This document shows positions 20,743-31,056 of a DNA stretch of 64,000 bases, one piece after another. This DNA comes from Symbiodinium sp. CCMP2592 (taxonomy: Eukaryota; Sar; Dinophyceae; Suessiales; Symbiodiniaceae), in assembly GCA_905221615.1 (NCBI GenBank), contig CAJNDT010000966.1:43739-107738 (forward strand). The letters run 5' to 3'. Position 1 is the stretch's first letter, and each line of letters starts with the position of its first letter. The position numbers were made by a program, and so were the translations under genes. The notes beneath the pieces were generated by a model. It had not been told where the DNA came from. It was given only the letters and a program-made list of their open reading frames with translations, and did no database searches.

Positions 20743-21760
20743 GTGATTATACATACGATCTACAATACATAGGTGTGTATGTACGTATATGTCACTGTGG
20801 GGAAGGCCTGACCTCTAGCCAGGCAGCCAAAAGGCCAGCAAAGGTAAAGTGCCCTCTGTAGACGCTCATCGTGACGTGCAGGGAGGATTCCTGACCGGCG
20901 CTTCGAGCATAGTGAGGAACCCCTTGGGGCAAATACAGAACATCTCCCGGCAGCAGCGTGACGTTCTCCATCACCCTCACTTTGTCAGGTTCTAGGAGCG
21001 TCCAAGTCTTCTCTCCTTGTTGCTGAGCCACGAAGACGTCATGTCGATCAGCATGTGGTGCCAGACCCTGCGAATCGGGTGGAGTCAGGTAGACGTTGAA
21101 GTCTCCTGAGACGCCGAAGCACGCCCAGAGGGCATGATGCAAAGAGTGCAGCTCCGCCGTTGCAGCATGGGCCTTGTTAAAAATGAAGGTCCAGTTCCTG
21201 CCGTGCAGCGCAAGATCCTCGGAAGAGCGTAGGGGCTGCTCTCGCAGAATCTGCGCCACGTACTTGTGATCTTCTAGCCTCTCAAGCGAGCCAGCTAATG
21301 TCCGGCAGATAGCCACCGACCAGAAATTTACCGAGCTTCCACTCCAAATTTGTGTTGCTGTAGCTCCGAAGGCCACTCGCTGGCTGACATCGTCGAGCAC
21401 AGCTCCTAGGTGGGCCCTTTGAAAGCATCTGAAAATATTCCTAAATAGGGTCCTATTAAGCCCAATAAGGGAAAATCTAAAATGTCCCAAAGGCCTAGTT
21501 ACCTAGATAAGTAGAACCAAAACCCTACATATATACAGATATATATATACACACACACACAAATACTACAAATACCTTGCAAAAAATGCTGGGCTCTGTG
21601 CCAAATGTCCCAAAGGCCTACCTAATCTATAAACCTATAACCCTAAACCCTAAGCCCTAAACGTTCTAAGGCTCTGTGCTCCCCGTATGAACGCTTTCGC
21701 TTCGATCGCGCCTCCTCGTGGAGGTCCGCATCGAACTCCGACACCAGACTGAGACCTCGG
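19179..21760 (-). CDS. JmjC/cupin 2-oxoglutarate oxygenase (ribosomal-oxygenase-like), multi-exon
   Basis: The largest exon (21405-20813) has a cupin core: G-L-A-P-H-A-D (metal His and Asp) about 55 residues before G-D-V-L-Y-L-P-Q-G-V-P-H (second metal His), then S-L-H-V-T-M-S. This order fits the NO66/MINA53 group of Fe(II)/2-oxoglutarate JmjC hydroxylases, which act on ribosomal proteins or histones. Exons in frame: 21760 or 21748 to 21680; a 20-nt exon 21595-21576; 21405-20813; 20645-20537; and about 19256-19179 (E-A-A-V-A-E-A-Q-L-L-A-A-Q-L). Junctions: GC-AG (21679-21596), then GT-AG (21575-21406, 20812-20646, 20536-19257). A continuous frame into 21490 would start at TTG inside an intron and is not believed. 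The 5' and 3' ends are not located. Family call is fairly firm; substrate unknown. Confidence 0.65.
19984..20102. repeat. F2 element inside the JmjC gene intron
   Basis: TGTAGGGGCAGGGGACTTGG to CCTGCCCCTCCAAGTA, with a decayed left end. Confidence 0.7.
20231..20340. repeat. F9 element inside the JmjC gene intron
   Basis: GTATACTCTCCATTGTAGTT to AACTGCAATGGAGACTATAG. Second copy of the 6704 element, preceded by six TTTAGGG words. Confidence 0.75.
20716..20745. repeat. (AT)n microsatellite
   Basis: GTGTGTATATATATATATAT run in the intron between two JmjC-gene exons. Confidence 0.8.
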
Positions 21761-21827
21761 CTGTTCTTGGAGGCTCCCTTAAAGGGATCTGGGCTCCTTT
21801 AAAGGGATCTATAGAGTTTGATTTATG

Positions 21828-21900
21828 GACTCAGATATTAAGGCTTTTGGGCCCAAAGACCATACTAATTAAGGCTTTTGGGCCGTTTTGATCCCTAGGG
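21828..21900. repeat. F17 repeat, pairs with 44302-44374
   Basis: About 40 bp from GACTCAGATATTAAGGCTTT through CCATACTA are identical to the other copy. It contains two AAGGCTTTTGGGC units in direct order. Confidence 0.75.
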
Positions 21901-22400
21901 TTGGAGGCTCCCTTAAAATCATTCTGGCTGTTCCTTCTGAAGTAGAGACGACTCTAATTACAAATAATCAAGTGTGCCGTAAAACCCTAAACCCTAAACC
22001 TAAACCCTAAACCCAGCTCAGAATCAATCTTCCACGGTAAATGGCAAACGTAGCTCAGAGGCTTTGGCATGGAGCCAGTGAGCACCAAACTTCTGCTTTA
22101 AGAAATCGTCCTCCGCAACCTGTGAAAGAACGGATATACGATAGTTCAGGATTCGTTTACCGGTTCTTTAAGGGCTTTTCTCATAGGACGTTTAAGGTTA
22201 CCATACTAGGGTTCAATAGCAGATAAAAGGGTGCCACATGATGGTAACTTGAACCAAACTCTAAACCGTAAACCCCAAACCCCTAAACCCTAAACCCTAA
22301 ACTCCTCAAGAAGAGCCCAGCAACACCGACCAGTTTGGACACAGGACCGGGAGACTTCTCCCGGAGGCTCCCGCTCTCCCCTCCTTCCCGGTATCCTTAG

Positions 22401-22531
22401 CTTTGGTTAGTAGGGAATGGAGGAATGGGGTACAATTATAACTACTATTTACTACTATATACCCTAAACCCTAAACCCTAAACCGTAATAACTACTATTG
22501 CTACCATTCTTCCATTCCCTACTAACCAAAG
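22401..22531. repeat. F11 inverted-repeat element
   Basis: CTTTGGTTAGTAGGGAATGG and CCATTCCCTACTAACCAAAG are perfectly inverted. The interior carries ACTACTATTTACTACTATAT and four CCCTAAA words. Confidence 0.8.
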
Positions 22532-22619
22532 GTAAGTATCGTCTCGGGACGTGCCCGCGCAGCCTGCCAGGCACGGGAACCGCTCCGAAGGCAGCCTGGT
22601 AAAGTGGGGCCGTTACTGT

Positions 22620-22797
22620 TACTGTTGATGGACAAAAACCTAGGGTTCCCTTAAAGGGAGCTATAGGGGTACCTTTAAGGGGGGTTTAGGGTTTAAGGTT
22701 TAGGACAAAACCCTGCATGACCCTAAGGACTCTAAACTATGGGAACTATGGTATATTCCTGAAAATGGGTAATGCAGGATTCTGTCCATCAACAGTA
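22620..22797. repeat. F1 element with internal insertion
   Basis: TACTGTTGATGGACAAAAAC and CTGTCCATCAACAGTA are the ends. The middle holds a GGTTCCCTTAAAGGGAGCTA module and a TTTAGGG word before the normal F1 interior resumes. Confidence 0.7.
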
Positions 22798-23082
22798 TCA
22801 TTCTTACTCTTGGTCTTGTTGCTTTTACTCTTTACTGTTGTTACTGTGCCTATAACAGCAATAACTTGCACTATTGAATTCGTACAGGTATGATGACGCT
22901 TGTCAGTAACAGCATTATTCCGATTAATTGTATGTCTATGGGTATCACTATATTGCTCATGAGTCAAGCCCCAAACCTTCGACAGCAGAACGGCCAAACT
23001 GAGGAACGCCCACGTTGGCACGTGCAGTCTCCGGTCCTTGTGTGCCAGTGCCATCGAGCTTGACAGCTACAATTTACCATTT

Positions 23083-23198
23083 TAGGCAAGGATACCCAGT
23101 AACCTAGGAATAAAAAGGCCTCTCTTTTTGGTATTGGGTAACTTTAAAAGGAACCTAGGACTACAAAAAGAGAATAAGGGTACTACTGGGCATCCTAG
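23083..23198. repeat. F4 inverted-repeat element
   Basis: AGGCAAGGATACCCAGTAACC to TACTGGGCATCCTAG. Directly followed by an F19 element. Confidence 0.75.
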
Positions 23199-23212
23199 TA
23201 GGGCTCCAAAAG

Positions 23213-23309
23213 GACGCATAAGCAAGGGTTAGGACAGGACTCTCCCGCATAAACCCCCGTGTAATGAAGCCCAATAAGCAGGGATATCCCTGTAACATGC
23301 TTGTGCTTA
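23213..23309. repeat. F19 inverted-repeat element
   Basis: GACGCATAAGCAAGGGTTAG at the left and AACATGCTTGTGCTTACG at the right; CGCATAAACCCCC and GGGATATCCCT inside. Second copy at 30951. Confidence 0.7.
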
Positions 23310-23396
23310 CGTTGTTTTTGGCTCCCTATAAATCGCGGCCCAACGACGGAGTGGAGCGCCGAAAACAAAGCACGGAAGTTCAAAGCAACATTCACA

Positions 23397-23499
23397 ACGG
23401 TTGATGATATAAATCCTGCATTACCCATTATAAGGAATAGACCATAGTTCCCATAGTTTGGGGTCCTTCAGGTATTGAAGGATTTATATCATCAACCGA
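23397..23499. repeat. F1 inverted-repeat element
   Basis: ACGGTTGATGATATAAATCC to GGATTTATATCATCAACCG, 103 bp, internal CCCATAGTTTGGGGTCC. Confidence 0.85.
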
Positions 23500-23675
23500 A
23501 GTACCCAGAATCCGGCAAAGCCTTAAACCCTCAACCGGACGAGGACAAGATAACTCAAGCTTGTCCTTTGGACTCGCATGCTCAGAAGGCCTGATGCTGA
23601 GGACCTTTGTAAGGTTCCGGTTTCCAACCCCTGATTCGCTTTTAGAGTTGATGTTTATACAAGGTGGGGATTTCC

Positions 23676-23755
23676 TAAACCCCCAAAACTAGGTGAAATG
23701 ATGGCCCAAAACTTGTAACGGGGCTACTATTCTACATACTTTTGGGGTCCAGGTT
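23676..23755. repeat. F20 repeat
   Basis: CCCCCAAAACTAGGTGAAAT...ATGGCCCAAAACTTGTAACG...ATTCTACATACTTTTGGGG. Also at 29508 (reversed) and 38367. Confidence 0.65.
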
Positions 23756-24867
23756 AGGGCTTTGGGAAGCCCTCTCACTGGATGCAAGAGCGACTGCGAG
23801 GCATCAGAAACGGTTTTTGAGGCAACTTCGGCTGCAAGTAGGCTCTGCTACAAGATATGCAAAAGGGCAGTCATGATACTCGAAGCCTGCAGTAGAAGGG
23901 AACCGGAATCTACATTTAAGGGTTTAGTGGAAATACAAGCAAGCCCGAGGAGGTATAAAATGCCCTGTTCCTGACAGCTCATGAAAGCCCTGAACCCTAA
24001 ACCGTAAAATCATGAACCTGCAGACAAGCGTCCGAAAAGCCCGGCTGAACGCTTGGTCTGAGACCGCGGTGTCTCAAAGACATGGCTAGCAATATCGCAT
24101 CAAAGAGCCCCGGAAGGCAAGGCGGCGAAGGGTTAAAACGGTTTAGGGTTTAGCGTTTCGGGGATCATCAAGTAAAGATTGGAAGATTCTGCCCAGCTTT
24201 GGGGTAGCAAAGGGAAGGGAGCGCTCTTTGAAGATTTGCGTTCCATCCAGAAGCCGACTGAAGGCGAGTAGTGCTGGAATAGGGTTTACTATACTGAACT
24301 TAGAACCCTAGCAAAAATTATGACTTTAGCTGTTTCTTAGGGGTTATAATAACCAACAATTAAGAACTATTTCAAAGTAGCCCTAAGTTTAGGGTTTTGA
24401 AAATTACCTTGGCATCGTCGTGGCCTAAGCGATTGAGCCCTCATCTTATGCTCACATCTCAGAGCCTGGAAAGCTTTGCAGCATGGGATCCAACCACCTT
24501 TGTCAGATTTTCTCAATCCTGAATCCCAGCAGGAAAGTGGCTTGTCGAGACAAAAGGTCGCGAATTGCATCTCGCTCTGCCCGGCACCCCTTTATCCGCG
24601 CATCCCAGTACAACACAGGGTATTCGAGAACCAGAATGGCTGAGGACGCAGTACACAATGCACCATAACAGTTCGACTTCGGAGCGGCAAGGTACTTAGT
24701 ATCTCTTCCCCACAATAACACTCTTCCGAAACCTTCTCGGGGCCTCTTCTTGAACTCCCGGGGCCATCTCATAGGCAACCTTTGCAAGGGATTTCTGCGG
24801 TTGAGCAGCTATCAAATTGGGTGATGCACCAAACCCTTAACCCTTAACCCGAAAGCCTTGTAGCCGG

Positions 24868-24970
24868 AACTGCTGATGGTAAAAATCCTGCATTACCTTA
24901 AGGACCCTAAACTATGGGAATTATGGTATAGTCCTTATTATGGGTCATGCGGGATTTATACCATCAACCG
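24868..24970. repeat. F1 inverted-repeat element
   Basis: CTGCTGATGGTAAAAATCC to GGGATTTATACCATCAACCG. The interior is in the opposite order to the 23397 copy. Confidence 0.8.
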
Positions 24971-25046
24971 AAGCACGATATTATGCGTATTTCACCGGGC
25001 TTAGGCATTCAGAGACCATGACAAGACCCTAACCTCAAGAGAACCC

Positions 25047-25139
25047 TACTTAGACCCACTTATAAGTCCCCTAAGTGGGGTTATCCTAACTGTAACCTAC
25101 TTATAGCCTTACTTACTAAGTCCCATGAGCCCTGAAGTA
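25047..25139. repeat. F2 element, left end lost
   Basis: TTATAAGTCCCCTAAGTGGG, then TTACTTACTAAGTCCCATGA and GAAGTA at the right end. Confidence 0.6.
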
Positions 25140-25274
25140 AACCCTAAACCCTAAAACCTTAACCCTCAAACCTAAACCCTAAAAGCTAGACCCTAAACCC
25201 CATTTCCTAAACCCTAAAACCCTAAAACCTAAATAAACCCTAAACCCCAATACCTAAACCCTAAACCCTAAACC
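25136..25274. repeat. CCCTAAA block
   Basis: About 16 CCCTAAA-related words in 139 bp, with CCCTAAAACC and CCTAAATAAACC variants. Confidence 0.8.
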
Positions 25275-25503
25275 GGAAGCCCAAAGCCCCACAAGGGACT
25301 CTCAAGCCTTCCACTTACCTGGGGAGAGGTGGGCTCCGAGCCCCCGCAGTCCGCCTGTTTTGACCTGGACCCTAAGGAACCTATCTTTTTAGGGCTCCTT
25401 AATATGATTTCTTTATAAAAAGTAAAGGGATCCTTGAAGGGTTCCTTAAAGGGATCTATACAGGGTTCTATAAAGGGTTTAGGGTTTAGGGTTGAGGCCA
25501 TGT

Positions 25504-25605
25504 GGGTGGTTGTGAAAATTATGGTCCCTTTTTGGGTCCCTAATATAGTACGGCACCTAATTTTTAGGGTATCCAAAAAGGGATCATAATTTTGACAACT
25601 ACCCA
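25504..25605. repeat. F7 inverted-repeat element
   Basis: GGGTGGTTGTGAAAATTATG to CATAATTTTGACAACTACCC, with AATATAGTACGGCACC in the middle. Confidence 0.8.
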
Positions 25606-26176
25606 AATACCCATATGCGCCTAGTTTGAAGGGTTCCTTTGAAGGGTTTAGGGTCTGGTTTAAACGGCTCCTCGCAAGGGGATCCATAGGGCTTAATTTG
25701 AATAAGGTTTTGGGGCATTCAATATACTAAACCTTAAACCCTACAACATTTCCCAGGGACAGGGATTCTTAAGGGCTTCTGTGCTACGTGGCTCTCGTGC
25801 AGAAAACCCGTGTCAGGGATGTACTTGTAAGGGCTTTGGTGCTGCCAGAACGCCAAAGCTCTTTTGTAATCATTTCAGAGTTGATGTCGAATATAGGGGC
25901 CTTCAGAATAAAAGTGAGGACTTGGGGATTTTTGTACCATGACTAAAACAATTAGACCGAACTATCAAAGCATGGCCTGATGATTTAGAGCGTGTATTAC
26001 TTGCGTTGCTCTGGTCGGGGAACGGCAGGTTGCTGCAACCATGAGGTGCGAATGCAACAATCCAAGAAACTGCATCTCCGAACTTCCCGGACACTGCTTT
26101 CGCCCGCTGCCGGGTATAGGGCCTATCCACGAGCCCCCTAAACCCCTAAACCCTGAACCTGAGCTACCCATAGATC

Positions 26177-26524
26177 ATGGGACACCAGGAATCCATGCAG
26201 GCTCCAAATCAATTCACCTCAACTGTTCAAAAGAGACCTCATTCATACAACGCAACAGCCTGTTTCGACAACTTCAAAGGATCACTACCAACCAAATGGC
26301 TGAGCAAAGCAAACAGTCTTCTGAAAAAAACCGGTGCTCCGTTGCCATCTCAGGAAGCCTTTGCTGCGGACATTGCAGCCGTTGGGCACTTATGTCTTGA
26401 AGATGTACAGGAAGAATTGCGCCTGCGCGAGGAAATTCGCCTGAGTCCTGGAGCTCCTTCATGGCATCAAATCCTCGATCGCGGAGAGCACGCGGGGCAG
26501 CGCTCGGCACCATGTGGCTCTTAG
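26177..26524 (+). CDS. Possible short gene or exon, unknown
   Basis: An ATG-started frame of 115 codons with a gene-like middle (K-A-N-S-L-L-K-K-T-G-A-P, then V-Q-E-E-L-R-L-R-E-E-I-R-L). It ends at the last codon before a TTTAGGG block. There is no repeat inside it and no family match that I recognise. A splice donor could end it earlier. Confidence 0.3.
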   Translation: MGHQESMQAPNQFTSTVQKRPHSYNATACFDNFKGSLPTKWLSKANSLLKKTGAPLPSQEAFAADIAAVGHLCLEDVQEELRLREEIRLSPGAPSWHQILDRGEHAGQRSAPCGS

Positions 26525-26570
26525 GGTTTAGGGTTTAGGGCTTAGGGTTTAGGGCTTAGGGTTTAGGGTT
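26518..26570. repeat. TTTAGGG array
   Basis: Seven units alternating TTTAGGG and CTTAGGG, directly after the 26177-26524 frame. Confidence 0.8.
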
Positions 26571-26658
26571 GCTGCCGCCCTTCGACAGTCAAGCACCGCT
26601 ATGAGGAAAGACGCAGCGCGGGCCGTATCTCCTCGAAGAGCTCGCGACAACCCACCAT

Positions 26659-26769
26659 TGTCTGGTGCTTAGTAGGGAATGGGGGAACCATTCCCGAGAG
26701 TAGTCCCTACAGAATCCGCAAAAATAGTCTCCATCATCCTTTCCCCCTTTCCCTACTAAGAACCAGACA
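26659..26769. repeat. F11 inverted-repeat element
   Basis: TGTCTGGTGCTTAGTAGGGA and TCCCTACTAAGAACCAGACA. Second copy of the 22401 family; its outer 8 bp differ from that copy. Confidence 0.75.
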
Positions 26770-27092
26770 GTAAACGCAAAGGACTCCTTATAAATCCCTT
26801 TATAGGATCCCTTACCCTAAACCCTAACCCTAAACCCCTTTTATAGGATCCCTTTAAGGTTTGGGGTGCAATGGGTTCAGGGTTTAGGGTTTGCGCAGAC
26901 CTCAAGCTGCGAGGACTTTGTTCTTAGGGCCTAAGGGACTAAGGAAGCCATTACGGTAAATCCTAGAAGCCAAGTCTTATCACTACGACCCCTGCATTAG
27001 GGTTCTTTGGGTGAAGATTTTCGGGAAGTGTAGAATTTTGACACGAGCATTTGACCAGCCGGAAGGATTCATAGCGCTCTTGCTGCACAGGG

Positions 27093-28499
27093 CTACTGCC
27101 AGCGGAAAAGAGTAGCCTGCAGCGCATTGAGGGAGTTTCGCAGTCCACGGACGTAATTTTGATCATGGACCGCCCTTGAATGGTGCAGCTGCTGGTATAC
27201 AGCAGCCTCGTGCACCCCATGCTCACGAAGCAGGTCGGGAGTCATGGCCTGAGGCAAAGCCTTACCAGCACTTTCTTGAAGGTGTGCTGCACAAACGTAT
27301 GTGCCTGATTTTGCGGCCAATAGCCGGGAAAGAGCGTTTGGCAGACACTGGCGCCCTCGCCGTGAATCTCATCTCGAAAGGTGACATTATGCCTGGCTCT
27401 TTGGCCGAGGCTCTTAACCAGAATTGGCCGGTGCCTACGCAGAAACTCAGAGAGAGCCTCCGCCACCTTCTTGTGAAGGATTTTGCCTGGGTCCTGACAG
27501 TAAATGCAGTTAATGCGGCAGATTGAATGTGGACTATGCAATGCACAAAAGCGCGCCTCGCGGACATCTGCGTCCACAGCACGCCACTTCGTTTTAAACT
27601 CCACTGGGTCCATGACCCATTGAAGGCCGCGAGCTGTCTTCTCTTTTCGCAGGTCCCAATTCAGGACGAGGTTCTTGATGTCAGACAGTCGACCAGAATG
27701 CCACAGCAGCAACAGCGAGGCCAAATGGGCTTGTTTCATTCTCGCAAGCTCGTAGCGTGCCTTAGCCGCTACCGCGTCGGGCCTTCTTTTTAACTTGGCC
27801 ACCGCCACGGATTTCTTGGCCATGTTCACCTCAAAAATTTGGAGCTTCGCCAGGAGATGGTCCAGGCTTTGCTTCTCCTTGGCCAGGAAGACCAATGCCC
27901 CCTCGGCATCGGCCTCGGCCTCGTCCTCCACGACCATGTCGTCGCGGAGTTTCGGAGATCTCTTGAGCTCCGAAACGACCTGCCCGCAACATGATGCACA
28001 GTAAATGCAATGCATGGAGAAATTGCACTCAGTAAATGCAATTAACTGTAGCTTCGTGATCAGTAAATGCAATCTATATCAGTTACTGCACTTGAGTAAA
28101 CCCGTCCTTCTGAAGGAGCAGCTTCAAGCCTTTGAACCATTCTGCCGCGTCCTCATCCGTTTCCGGATCTCCAACGAAACATTTCCCCAAAGCCCGCAAA
28201 GTGCGGACCAAGGAGTTCAGATACGAGGGCGTATAAGCCTTCTTGATGCCAGTCGCTTTGATCTGTCTCGGGTTCTCGAGGAACCAGTACAGCCAAGCTC
28301 TTACGTTCTCGAGGGCAAGGTAATCCCAAACGGACTCGAGGACCTGACCTTCATTGAAGTCATCTACGAATTGAACCAGGCCTAGGAAGCGGTCAAAGTA
28401 CGACTCCGCCACGGAGTCCGACAGGCTTGGATCCCGAAGTGGAACAGCACCATCCCAAGCCCCCTCAACGAACCATTGTCTGTCCTCCACAGGCTTCAA
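27093..28499 (-). CDS. Tyrosine-recombinase-like protein, multi-exon
   Basis: Four blocks join in frame to about 408 aa: 28499-28092, 27979-27545, 27493-27266 and 27248-27093 (TAG). The first block looks like a helical core-binding domain (R-A-W-L-Y-W-F-L...Y-L-N-S-L-V-R-T-L). The second has L-L-L-L-W-H-S-G-R-L-S-D-I...L-N-W-D, which fits catalytic box I with its Arg. Further on come A-H-T-F-V-Q-H-T-F, where family members have H-x-x-R, and L-H-H-S...N-Y-V, with the His and nucleophile Tyr of box II. Gln at the second Arg place is unusual. Intron 28091-27980 is GT-AG (112 nt). A possible 51-nt GC-AG intron (27544-27494) keeps frame either way. A 17-nt GT-AG gap (27265-27249) must be removed to reach the last block. 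The 28499 start is TTG, so the true 5' end is probably an upstream exon. Catalytic competence unproven. Confidence 0.6.
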
Positions 28500-28749
28500 T
28501 TTACACGGAAAAAATTATGAAACAGTTGCATTTACCAAGCTAGACCCTCTAGCTTACTGCCATTGTTAAGAAGTACCCCTCTGAAACACCAAACCCTAAA
28601 CCCTGCGCCTAAACCCTATACCCGAAACCCAAACCCTGTGCCTATTGGTGCATAGGCGCCGTGGACGCTCCTGCAAACTTTATCCGCCAAATCGTCCCTT
28701 GAGCCTAAATTGCCGAATGATTCTTTCGGGGTTTTGGAACGAATTAATC

Positions 28750-28840
28750 TAGGAGCCTTAATAATTAGAACTGGGGGCTCATTACACTATAATTATAAGA
28801 AGGAACCCCCCAAGTTGTATTGGCAAGTCTTGAGGCTTCC
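28750..28840. repeat. F5 inverted-repeat element
   Basis: TAGGAGCCTTAATAATTAGA, then ACACTATAATTATAAGAAGG; the right end is diverged. Confidence 0.65.
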
Positions 28841-29042
28841 ACAGCTCAGAGAAACCCAATTTGCAGGCAGCTTCAACCTCTAGATAGCGCAACAGTGAAA
28901 CTGTCTGGAGATTATTCGGAAACTCTAATCCCCCCAAAAAACTCAACCATGTCCCCAAGAGTCGTATATGCGATTGCAGGGCCCTTGCGGGCTTTCAGGA
29001 TTGGTTCTGCTGACTTGGCACAGGAAATTTGGTCCCCAAGAC

Positions 29043-29162
29043 TAGCCTAGGTTCTGGAGTAGCCCCTTAAAAAGGGTACGTACCCTTGTTCCTACATTTC
29101 CGTTTTAGTAAAGGACCTAAAACGAAAAAGGGCCACAGGGTAGTACTCAGGAACCTGGCTAA
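29043..29162. repeat. F13 inverted-repeat element (single copy)
   Basis: TAGCCTAGGTTCTGGAGTA and TACTCAGGAACCTGGCTA ends, with CCCTT...AAAAAGGG inner arms and CGTTTTAG/CTAAAACG near the centre. Confidence 0.65.
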
Positions 29163-29507
29163 GCTCCTAAACGCTCCATAGCATGTGGAGCATCGGCCCT
29201 CTGAGATCTAGCGAAGTACGAGCCAGTGGCAAGGAAGGTTGTAGGGTACTTTCTCCTGCACCGAAGCCATTAATCTTAAACCCCAGACCCTGAACCTTAA
29301 ACCCTAAACCCTAAAACCCCAAACCCTGAAACCCTAAACCCTAAACCCCAAAAAACAAAACCCGTAACCTCCAGCCCAGGCCACGACCCTAGATCTCAGG
29401 TGCTAAACTTATTAGGTCGTCAGGGTTTGGCGGTTTAGAACTCGGTGAGTTGTAGTAGGGTTTAGGGGTTAGGGACTACGTTAGGGTTCTTGGGGGTTAG
29501 GGACTAC

Positions 29508-29590
29508 CTGGACCCGAAAACTATGTAGAATAGTTGCCCTATTAATAGGCTTGGGGCCATTTTTTCACCTACTTTTGGGGGTTAAGGTAG
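29508..29590. repeat. F20 repeat, reversed copy
   Basis: CCTGGACCCGAAAACTATGTAGAATAG...GGGGCCATTTTTTCACC...TTTTGGGGG, the reverse order of the 23676 copy. Confidence 0.6.
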
Positions 29591-29847
29591 GGTTTAGGCC
29601 TTTAGGTTTAGGGTTGGGGGCAGAAAGTCTTTTCAGAATCCCTTTCTCTCTGCTCCTGACAAAACCATGCACATGATGTTTGGTGAACGCACATGACATC
29701 CTGACATTCCAATATCTCTTGATTTAATTAAGGGATATACCTTAAATCATAGTAGGGTTTTCCTTAATCAAGGGATACTGGAGTCTCTGGATACCTTGAA
29801 CCCTGGAGCTGTGATTCCTCACCCCTCCACCGGTGACCATCGCGCAG

Positions 29848-29951
29848 TATAGGGGCCTTAATAATTAGAATAGGGTTTTGGGGCCCCTTATGCTACAATT
29901 ATAATAAGGAGCCCCCCAAAATAGTTTCGGTAATCATTAAGGCCCCTATAT
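29848..29951. repeat. F5 inverted-repeat element, best preserved
   Basis: TATAGGGGCCTTAATAATTAG and ATCATTAAGGCCCCTATA, with GGGGCCCCTTATGCTACAAT and ATAATAAGGAGCCCCCC between. Confidence 0.85.
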
Positions 29952-30950
29952 TCGGATATTAGGTGGCACGGGAAGGAGGTGGCAGGAACCGGAGGAACAC
30001 CCAGTCCAAGGTTCAGAGCGCAGTGCGCAGTGCATGGCCTTAAACTCTAAACTTAAACCCAGAACCCTAAACCCTAAAACCTAAACTTAGACCCAAAAAA
30101 CCCTAGGCCGTGAAACCCCAGACGCTCAATCCGAACCAAATCCTAAACCCTGAGGCCAACCTTCTCCTTTTTCGAGCTGCCCCACGCGGTCTCTCGGAAT
30201 CTCCACTTGCCTTCGGCAAGCCTTGAAGCTACGGAAAGGAACTGGCAAGAATCCACAGGGCATGTGCTTTCGTGTGAATGAAGGTCATACAGAGGTCCTA
30301 ATCAGAATAGGGTTTTGAGTTTTACAAGAGATTGGAAAGGGGTTTTCTTATGTAGCATTCTGACCCCCGAGATTATGACGAGGTTTAGGGTTCGATTAGG
30401 GCTTGGGATGGTCGCTACACCTTTCCACAGTAGGAGTGCATACGTGGTCGCACCCACACCTCAACCCTAAACCCCGTTATAAACGGTACAGCAAACGGTA
30501 AAGCCTTATAGTATCTTTGAAAGGAACCCCACTATTGAACCCTACAGTACCCTTTAAGGAAACCCTGGGATAAAACCTTATAGCCCTAAACCCTCCTAAG
30601 TCAATTCACAGTAAAGATGTTCTGGGGATTAAAGTGCGTGTGAACCATTTCGTGCACCCACCTGCTGCTTCAAGGACTTGGGGTTTAGGGTTATGCTGTC
30701 GTGGATGTTGATGGTGTTGGCAGCCTGGTGGACATCATCAGAATCATCATCGCCATCATTGTTCGCCACCCTCATCGTCATCACGGCACTGCAAGCATCC
30801 AATGCCTGGCCATGCATGATTATGTAGCAAGACTATTTGCGATTGACCCACTGTCAAGAAGGATTCAAAGACGACGTGATACTCGTGGATTCCCTGAGCC
30901 CTAAGCCTTAAACCCTTAAGCCCTAAACTTCTAGTCTAGGGCCCCCCAAA

Positions 30951-31056
30951 AAAAGCACATAAGCAAGAATAAGGATAGGGGTATCCCACATAAACCCCCT
31001 TAAAAGGAAGGCCAATAAGGTAGGGATATCCCTATAAAATGCTTATGCTTGTGTAG
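30951..31056. repeat. F19 inverted-repeat element
   Basis: AAGCACATAAGCAAGAATAA and AAATGCTTATGCTTGTG ends, CCCACATAAACCCCC and GGGATATCCC inside. Confidence 0.75.

Larger units (their letters stand above)
21910..26170. other. Repeat-rich non-coding stretch
   Basis: Holds F11, three F1, F4, F19, F20, F2 and F7 elements and long CCCTAAA blocks. A minus-strand frame at 24503-24787 (94 codons) has a gene-like look but no motif and no splice context I can support. Confidence 0.5.

Noticed and set aside
20792..21490. JmjC ORF taken as one exon starting at 21490
   Set aside because: The start would be TTG, and residues before A-V-L-D-D come from the intron whose CCTAG|GAG acceptor lies at 21406; the upstream 20-nt exon fits better.
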